36,402 bases of DNA from Acidobacteriota bacterium (GTDB lineage Bacteria > Acidobacteriota > Terriglobia > Terriglobales > Acidobacteriaceae), in the NCBI GenBank assembly GCA_021846945.1, contig JAJZVZ010000031.1, forward strand, positions 1-36,402, read 5' to 3'. Below the pieces are notes generated by a model that was not told where the DNA came from, ran no database searches, and was given only the letters and a program-made list of their open reading frames with translations. Position 1 is the first letter of the stretch; each line of letters begins with the position of its first letter. The position numbers and the translations under genes were made by a program. Of this stretch, positions 31,643 to 36,402 are shown piece after piece.

Positions 31643-33256
31643 TCACTCCATCTCCCTCGAATACCTCTCTCGCAGCACCCGGCGAAGTATCTTGCCATTG
31701 TCATTCTGCGGCAAGCCGCCGGGCTCAAGAATCCAGATGCGGCGCGGCGCCTTGTAAGCCGCAAGATTTTGCCGGCACCAGTCCAGCAGGTCGCTTTCAT
31801 TGGCCGGCGCATCTGAATACAGTTCAACCGCGGCGGCGGGAATCTCGCCTTTCTCCTTATGAGGCAGGCCAAAAGCGACAGCGCGGGCTACCGCGGGATG
31901 AGCCTGCACAGCCTCTTCCAGTTCGCGCACGTAAACCGAGTAGCCGCCCGACTTGATTACATCCTTCATGCGTCCGACCAGCCGGATCATGCCGAGGCGG
32001 TTGCGCGTGGCCAGGTCGCCTGTGCGCATCCAGCCATCGCTGGTGAGCAGCCCCTGGCTCGCTTGATTCTGCTTCCAGTAATGTGGCGAAAGGCCGCGGC
32101 GGCGGATCTGGCACTCGCCCGTTGCGCCGGCTCGAACTACCCGCCCGTTTTCATCCGCAACGCGGATGTGAAACGGCGGGACGGGAAAGCATAGATCGCC
32201 GCTACCCGGCAACAGCGGCAACTCGACACCCATCATGGCAAGCCCGCCCAGTTCCACCATGCCGTAGCCGTTGAGCAGAACCGGCGGAATGCGCCTGCCT
32301 CCCGGCAGCCGAAACAATGCGCCAAACTCCCGCAACTGCTGCCGGACCTCAGAAGGCAGATGATCGCTGGCTGAGAGCCAAACACGCACGCTCCTCAGCC
32401 GCGAGGGATCCGGATGACTGTTGACGAGCTTGGCGAACATGGCCGGAACGCCGACAACAGTGGTGATACCGAATCGCTCAACTATGCTCAGGGCGGCGGT
32501 GACTTCGAAGCGATCGAGAAAGGAGCCGCGAATGCCCGCCATCAGTCCATAAAGAGCGATGCTCACAGCCATGATGTGCGACCACGGCAGCGCGATCAGC
32601 GCAAGGTCTCTTGGTCCAAGAAACAATCCCGCCAACACCGTCGACGCGCGCGCGCCAAGCAGCGCATTGCTGGAAAGAGCCGCTCCTTTGGGATAGCCGC
32701 TGGTGCCGGAGGTATGAAACACGGCAATCGTAGAGGCGGGATCGATCACGGCAGGCGGAAACACTATCCCGGCTCCCCATGCATCATCAGGAATGCGCAG
32801 AAATCCATCGAGCGTCTCAGGCTCATGATCGGCCTGGATCCAGACACGCGCGCTCAACGCGCTGCGGTCCACGATATTGCGCTCGAAGACCGCCTTGTCG
32901 GTTACCAGGATCTCCGTGCCGCTCTCAGCCAGAATGCGGCGTACTTCGGTGGCGGAAAGAAGCGGGTTGAGCGGGACCGCGATTCCTCCCGCGCGAATCA
33001 CGGCCAGGAACCAGTGAAAGCAGCGCCGGTCGTTGGTACGATAGATGGCTACCGGCTGGCCAGGACGAAGCTCGATCGTCTGCCGCAGAAAGGCGTCGAT
33101 GGCGCAGAGTTCGGAGTGGAGTTGGGAGAGACGAAAATGACCGTCTTCGCCGACCGAAACCTCGCAATCGCCTTTCCGGCGAAGCAACTCATCAACCAGA
33201 TTCGCCACCGTAACCTTGCGGTCGCGCGCGAGCTTCAAGCTTTGAAGAATATTCAT
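31643..33256 (-). CDS. AMP-dependent acyl ligase (ANL superfamily)
   Basis: 537 residues from ATG 33256, which overlaps the stop of the upstream reductase (ATGA); an in-frame start at 33298 is less likely. Motifs: IAVFHTSGTSGYPKGAAL (A3), IALPWSHIMAVSIALYGL (A4), LLNGYGMVELGGLA (A5, with a Met-Val-Glu in place of the usual Thr-Glu), GWMRTGDLATRNRLG (A7), VGRMKDVIKSGGYSVYVREL (A8) and LPQNDNGKILRRVL with catalytic Lys (A10). It activates a fatty or aromatic acid. With the adjacent reductase it could form an acid-to-aldehyde/alcohol pair, or act in a beta-lactone/olefin-like pathway. No ACP or ketosynthase gene is within the window here. Confidence 0.9.
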   Translation of the reverse strand: MNILQSLKLARDRKVTVANLVDELLRRKGDCEVSVGEDGHFRLSQLHSELCAIDAFLRQTIELRPGQPVAIYRTNDRRCFHWFLAVIRAGGIAVPLNPLLSATEVRRILAESGTEILVTDKAVFERNIVDRSALSARVWIQADHEPETLDGFLRIPDDAWGAGIVFPPAVIDPASTIAVFHTSGTSGYPKGAALSSNALLGARASTVLAGLFLGPRDLALIALPWSHIMAVSIALYGLMAGIRGSFLDRFEVTAALSIVERFGITTVVGVPAMFAKLVNSHPDPSRLRSVRVWLSASDHLPSEVRQQLREFGALFRLPGGRRIPPVLLNGYGMVELGGLAMMGVELPLLPGSGDLCFPVPPFHIRVADENGRVVRAGATGECQIRRRGLSPHYWKQNQASQGLLTSDGWMRTGDLATRNRLGMIRLVGRMKDVIKSGGYSVYVRELEEAVQAHPAVARAVAFGLPHKEKGEIPAAAVELYSDAPANESDLLDWCRQNLAAYKAPRRIWILEPGGLPQNDNGKILRRVLRERYSREME

Positions 33257-34359
33257 TGTGCGGAAACCGGCTTGCGGCCCCAGTCGCTGGCGACACAATA
33301 TTCAAAGAGCCGGTCAAGGTAATCCAGAACCGGAGGCGGGCACACTCCGGCGCGGTTCAGCAGGCGTTCCGCGTTGCTGGTGTCGAATTGCATGCGCATG
33401 GTGAAGTAGTCCCGATAGGCGCGACCGTCGCGCAGCACCCGGCGCTTGCGGCCCCACAAGGCCAGAAACAGCAGCGGCCGCAATGCGGCGAAGAAGAACT
33501 TCGGATCGACATACCGCGGCTCCCGCACCTGGAAATACTCCGCGGCGCGGCGCGCGATCTGCTGAATGGTGGCGCTGCCGCGCGGTCCGGCGCAAAGATG
33601 GACGGTGCTGCCGAAAGCTGCCTCCTCAAAGAGCAGGTGCGCAACCGATCTGGCGACAAAATCAACCGGCACGATATCCAAAATGGCATCAGGAAAGCCG
33701 GGGACGGTGCGCCACAACCGGCGCGCATAGATCTTGAGCGGCCAGTACATCATCTTGAAGCTGGAAGTTACGCCGGTCCGGGAATCGCCCACGATGATGC
33801 TCGGACGCAGAATCACACCCGGCAGGGAAGCCAGGCGAGAGCGGACCAGCGCCTCAGCTTCGGCTTTGGTCTGCTCGTAGGTGTTGCGATAATTCTGCCC
33901 CACATCCAGCTCGCACTCGCGCACCAGGCCGGTACGCTCGCCCGCCACATACGCCGTGCCGACATAGGCGAAACTGCGAAGATGCTTCATCCTGGCGGCA
34001 AGATCAAGGACGTGGCGCGTACCTTCAACGTTGATCCGGCGCGCCTCTTCCAGCGAATGGTCGAAGCGCACCGTGGCGGCAGAGTGGATCACGCGGGTGG
34101 CATGGGCGCAGAGATGCTCGTAGGCAGCGGTTTCCAAACCGCAATTGCCCTGGCTCACGTCTCCCGAGTACACCTCAACGCGCGCACGCGCGCCGGAAGG
34201 AATGATCGATTCCGCCCGTTGTTGGCCCGATTGGCCCGAACGGTCGCGTATGAGAAGCACCAACTTCGCATTCGGCTGGCGCTCCAGCAGCTCACGAACC
34301 AACTGCACCCCGAGAAATCCGGTCGCGCCGGTGACGAGGATAAGCTCTTCACTGTTCAT
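33253..34359 (-). CDS. Thioester-reductase-like SDR (NAD_binding_4 family)
   Basis: 368 residues from ATG 34359; 30 further codons (to 34449) are open but precede the fold. The Rossmann start is LILVTGATGFLGVQLVRELL (TGxxGxxG). Then LVLLIRDRSGQSGQQ, VEVYSGDVSQGNCGL, VIHSAATVRFDHSLEEARRI (NAD_binding_4 block) and SFAYVGTAYVAG. The active-site Tyr-x-x-x-Lys is NTYEQTKAEAEAL. ILRPSIIVGDSRTG and FPDAILDIVPVDFVARSVAH complete the family pattern. It reduces an acyl thioester or ketone with NAD(P)H. The fused C-terminal ~80 residues (RRVLRDGRAYRDYFTMRMQF) form an extra helical part. The ligase gene overlaps its stop codon. Confidence 0.88.
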   Translation of the reverse strand: MNSEELILVTGATGFLGVQLVRELLERQPNAKLVLLIRDRSGQSGQQRAESIIPSGARARVEVYSGDVSQGNCGLETAAYEHLCAHATRVIHSAATVRFDHSLEEARRINVEGTRHVLDLAARMKHLRSFAYVGTAYVAGERTGLVRECELDVGQNYRNTYEQTKAEAEALVRSRLASLPGVILRPSIIVGDSRTGVTSSFKMMYWPLKIYARRLWRTVPGFPDAILDIVPVDFVARSVAHLLFEEAAFGSTVHLCAGPRGSATIQQIARRAAEYFQVREPRYVDPKFFFAALRPLLFLALWGRKRRVLRDGRAYRDYFTMRMQFDTSNAERLLNRAGVCPPPVLDYLDRLFEYCVASDWGRKPVSAQ

Positions 34360-34449
34360 TTTGAAACCGACTTTCGTGCTTGAAGCAACTCGAAGACCGC
34401 TGAGTAGTAACCAGTCAGTGCCCAGGCGCCGGGGAGGCTCATTCGTCAT

Positions 34450-34846
34450 TATATCTTGCTGCGCGGCCTATTGGCGGGCAGTCCGGCCACCAGAGAATCG
34501 CGTGAAAGTCGTAAACCGTGCGAATCAATGGCCTTGCAGGGACACGGCTTTCCGACGTGCGGAGCTTCAGCCGCGCCGCCTTCGGTGGCCAATATTGCCG
34601 GGCTTTTAAGGTTGCGAAACAATTCAACGCGAGCAAGGTCTCGTAACAGTCCCTCACCGGAGTTTCCGTCCCGCGATGGATGAATCTGTAGCGCCGGTCT
34701 CCAGACCGGCTGTCGTACGGGTGCCCTCAACCGCACTTGCGATCCGCTTGTTGTTAGGGCACGGCTTCAGAGGCTACGAAAAGTGCAATTAGCAGGCGAA
34801 GTTGGCCGCCGAAGGAGGCGCGGACCCTGAGATTTCCCGAGCATCC
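34450..34846. other. Intergenic gap with one perfect hairpin
   Basis: No gene is seen. GCCGGTCT 34693-34700 pairs with AGACCGGC 34703-34710 around CC, a compact hairpin about 140 bases downstream of the minus-strand fucosidase stop. It may be its terminator, though no T-tract follows. The promoter of the reductase-ligase operon should lie near 34380-34500. Confidence 0.45.
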
Positions 34847-36402
34847 TTATGCAAGCGTGATTTTCAGTGCCGCGCCATATCCGTAGGCAGGACCCGGCTG
34901 CGTGGGCAACTCAACACGCAATTCCTGAGCCCTCTGCCTCCACTTGAGCTTTCTGCTCGTGCCCAGTACAGTGACGTGCTCGATCTTGCCAGGATTTGTT
35001 TCGCTCGCGGTGCCCAGAGATTTGATATCGACCTCGCCCTCGGGCCATCCCATGAAGATCGCGTAGATCACCTTATTCGCCTTGTTGCGCGTGAACCGGA
35101 TATCCCTCGGCCCCAGGCTGCTGATGCTCTTGCCCTGGAACGATCCACTATGCACCTTATTCGGCCCCTCGCCGTACACTTTCCATGGCCGCGTTGCGTA
35201 GATGGCCTCGCCGTTGATCTTCATCCACGCCGCGATCTGGTCCAGCACCGCAATCTCCTTGCTGTCGATGGTACCGTCCGGCTTGCCGGGAATATTCAGG
35301 ATGAAGGTACCGTTCTTGCTGACCGTATCGACCAGCCAGTGGATGACGTCGCGCGGCGGCAGATAGCCTCCATACTCGCCCGGCATCTCATACAGCTTGC
35401 GCTGGTAGTGCCACTGCCCGATGCAGGTCTCCGACTGCCACGCGTATGGCATGATTCCACTGGTCAGCCCGCGCTCGTAATCGGCCACGACCGCCTTGGC
35501 GAGCCGGTCGGGCACCTGCTTCACATTGAGTACGGCTTCCATCCTGCCGCCGTGGGTCTCCAGACTGTGGTTGTAGAAGTAGGCGCCCACATTCATTCCG
35601 CCCCATCCCAGCGGCAGCAAGGCGTTGTCAAAGTACAGCAGATCGGGATCGTGCTGATCGATCAGATCCCGCGTGCGGTCATAGAAGTTCTTCACATACG
35701 AGACATCGGGAAGCGCATTCTCAGGATGTTTCGGGGCATAGAGCCGCTGCGGATCAAGCCCCTGCCACCACTGCTCTTTGCCGTCGGCCTTGGTGAGCCG
35801 GCCGTCATAGGGCACGCCGGCCATGGATCCGGTTTTGTCAGCGCCGTGCGATGTCTGGAACCACCACCAGTTGCGTGCCTGGTGCACCGTCACTCCAAAG
35901 CGCAAATCCTGATTGCGGGCCGCCCTTGCCCACGTGCCCACCACATCGCGATGCGGTCCATGATTGCCCGCGTTCCAGGGCTGGTGCTTGGAGTTCCATG
36001 CGTCAAAGCCGTCATGATGGTTCGCCAGCGCGATGAAGATCCTGGCGCCCGCATCCTTGTATCGCTGGATCAGCGCATCCGGGTCCCAGTTCAGCAGCGT
36101 CCACTGCGCGCACAGATCCTTGTACCCGAACATCGACGGATGACCATAGTGCTCCAACTGGAATCGGTACTCCGGATCCTCCGGAATATACATCTTGCGC
36201 GCGTACCAATCGCCATCTTCCGGAACGCATTGCGGACTCCAGTGCGCCCAGATGCCGAACTTCGCATCGCGATACCACTCCGGCGCGTCATATTGCAGCA
36301 GCGAATCCCACGTCGGCCGGTAACGGCCGCTGCCATTCAGTCCCGCCATCGGCGCTTCCATGGGCACGCCGTCCCAGGATCCACCGGGCAACTCGGGCGG
36401 CT
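34847..36402 (-). CDS. Alpha-L-fucosidase (GH29), 5' end outside the window
   Basis: At least 518 residues; the frame is open to the window edge, so the signal peptide and true start are not visible. A TTG at 36391 is not a credible start because upstream codons (PPE) stay open. GH29 motifs: WYRDAKFGIWAHWSPQCVP (fold entry, as in other GH29 enzymes), IFIALANHHDGFDAWNS (the HHDGF block), FGVTVHQARNWWWF, then DPDLLYFDNALLPLGWGG with the likely nucleophile Asp in YFDN. KNGTFILNIPGKPDGTID and the C-terminal beta domain follow, ending at TAA 34849-34847. It would release fucose from oligosaccharides in the periplasm or outside the cell. It is not in an evident operon with the reductase gene (~490-base gap). 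Confidence 0.92.
   Translation of the reverse strand, partial: PPELPGGSWDGVPMEAPMAGLNGSGRYRPTWDSLLQYDAPEWYRDAKFGIWAHWSPQCVPEDGDWYARKMYIPEDPEYRFQLEHYGHPSMFGYKDLCAQWTLLNWDPDALIQRYKDAGARIFIALANHHDGFDAWNSKHQPWNAGNHGPHRDVVGTWARAARNQDLRFGVTVHQARNWWWFQTSHGADKTGSMAGVPYDGRLTKADGKEQWWQGLDPQRLYAPKHPENALPDVSYVKNFYDRTRDLIDQHDPDLLYFDNALLPLGWGGMNVGAYFYNHSLETHGGRMEAVLNVKQVPDRLAKAVVADYERGLTSGIMPYAWQSETCIGQWHYQRKLYEMPGEYGGYLPPRDVIHWLVDTVSKNGTFILNIPGKPDGTIDSKEIAVLDQIAAWMKINGEAIYATRPWKVYGEGPNKVHSGSFQGKSISSLGPRDIRFTRNKANKVIYAIFMGWPEGEVDIKSLGTASETNPGKIEHVTVLGTSRKLKWRQRAQELRVELPTQPGPAYGYGAALKITLA

Noticed and set aside
32414..33322. 302-codon + strand frame opposite the acyl ligase gene
   Set aside because: Shadow of a gene with all ANL core motifs on the minus strand.
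33256..34383. 375-codon + strand frame opposite the reductase gene
   Set aside because: It is the reverse of a gene with a clear Rossmann fold and active site; the product is Arg/Ala/Gly-rich and matches nothing. High GC leaves the opposite strand open.
1..36402. CRISPR array, tRNA or rRNA genes
   Set aside because: No regularly spaced repeats and no tRNA-like cloverleaf or rRNA sequence were found.

Overview
The window looks like a chromosomal segment of a soil-type Gram-negative bacterium with an outer membrane, most likely an acidobacterium (Terriglobia). That placement is inference: it rests on the exopolysaccharide gene order (export protein, chain-length protein, ExeA-like ATPase, degenerate BY-kinase-like protein, WbaP-type transferase), the moderate-high GC content, and a palindrome-rich accessory region. 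No rRNA, tRNA or CRISPR array was seen.

Region 1 (1-14336, all on +) is an exopolysaccharide locus. It holds a broken PilZ gene, a Wza-like export protein, a Wzz/GumC-like chain-length protein, an ExeA-like AAA ATPase with a decayed 3' end, a CpsD-like protein without a Walker A loop, a polyprenyl-phosphate sugar transferase, an O-antigen polymerase/ligase, three glycosyltransferases, a Wzx-like flippase and a WecG/TagA glycosyltransferase. Together these are the parts of a Wzx/Wzy-type polymer pathway: initiation, chain growth, flipping, polymerisation and export.

Region 2 (14337-16235) is an insertion scar: a frameshifted IS200/IS605 Y1 transposase followed directly by a frameshifted, truncated IS110 transposase, an A-rich low-complexity tract and a perfect 12-bp hairpin. 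Region 3 (16236-22263) returns to surface-polymer tailoring: two methyltransferases, a hexapeptide acyltransferase, and a tightly overlapping acyl carrier protein / NadE-like amide ligase / acyl-AMP ligase trio. Between them is a deletion scar that joins the first ~50 codons of an asparagine synthetase to the last ~110 codons of an SGNH-type hydrolase.

Region 4 (22456-23973, -) is a small mobile island: a ribbon-helix-helix protein, a frameshifted serine recombinase and a small membrane protein, abutting a wrecked IS21 istA fragment with its end repeats. Region 5 (24049-26801, -) pairs an ApbE flavin transferase with an unusual DoxX-Tat anchor-aldo/keto-reductase-like fusion that carries a VTGAT sequence resembling the ApbE target motif. 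This is the most interesting system in the window.

After a 1.2-kb gap, region 6 (28014-31600, +) encodes a LolCDE/MacB-like ABC transporter, a LolA-like lipoprotein-sorting protein and an alpha/beta hydrolase. It converges on region 7 (34359-31643, -), a thioester-reductase-like SDR and an acyl-AMP ligase, with a strong shared hairpin terminator. The window ends inside a GH29 alpha-L-fucosidase on the minus strand.
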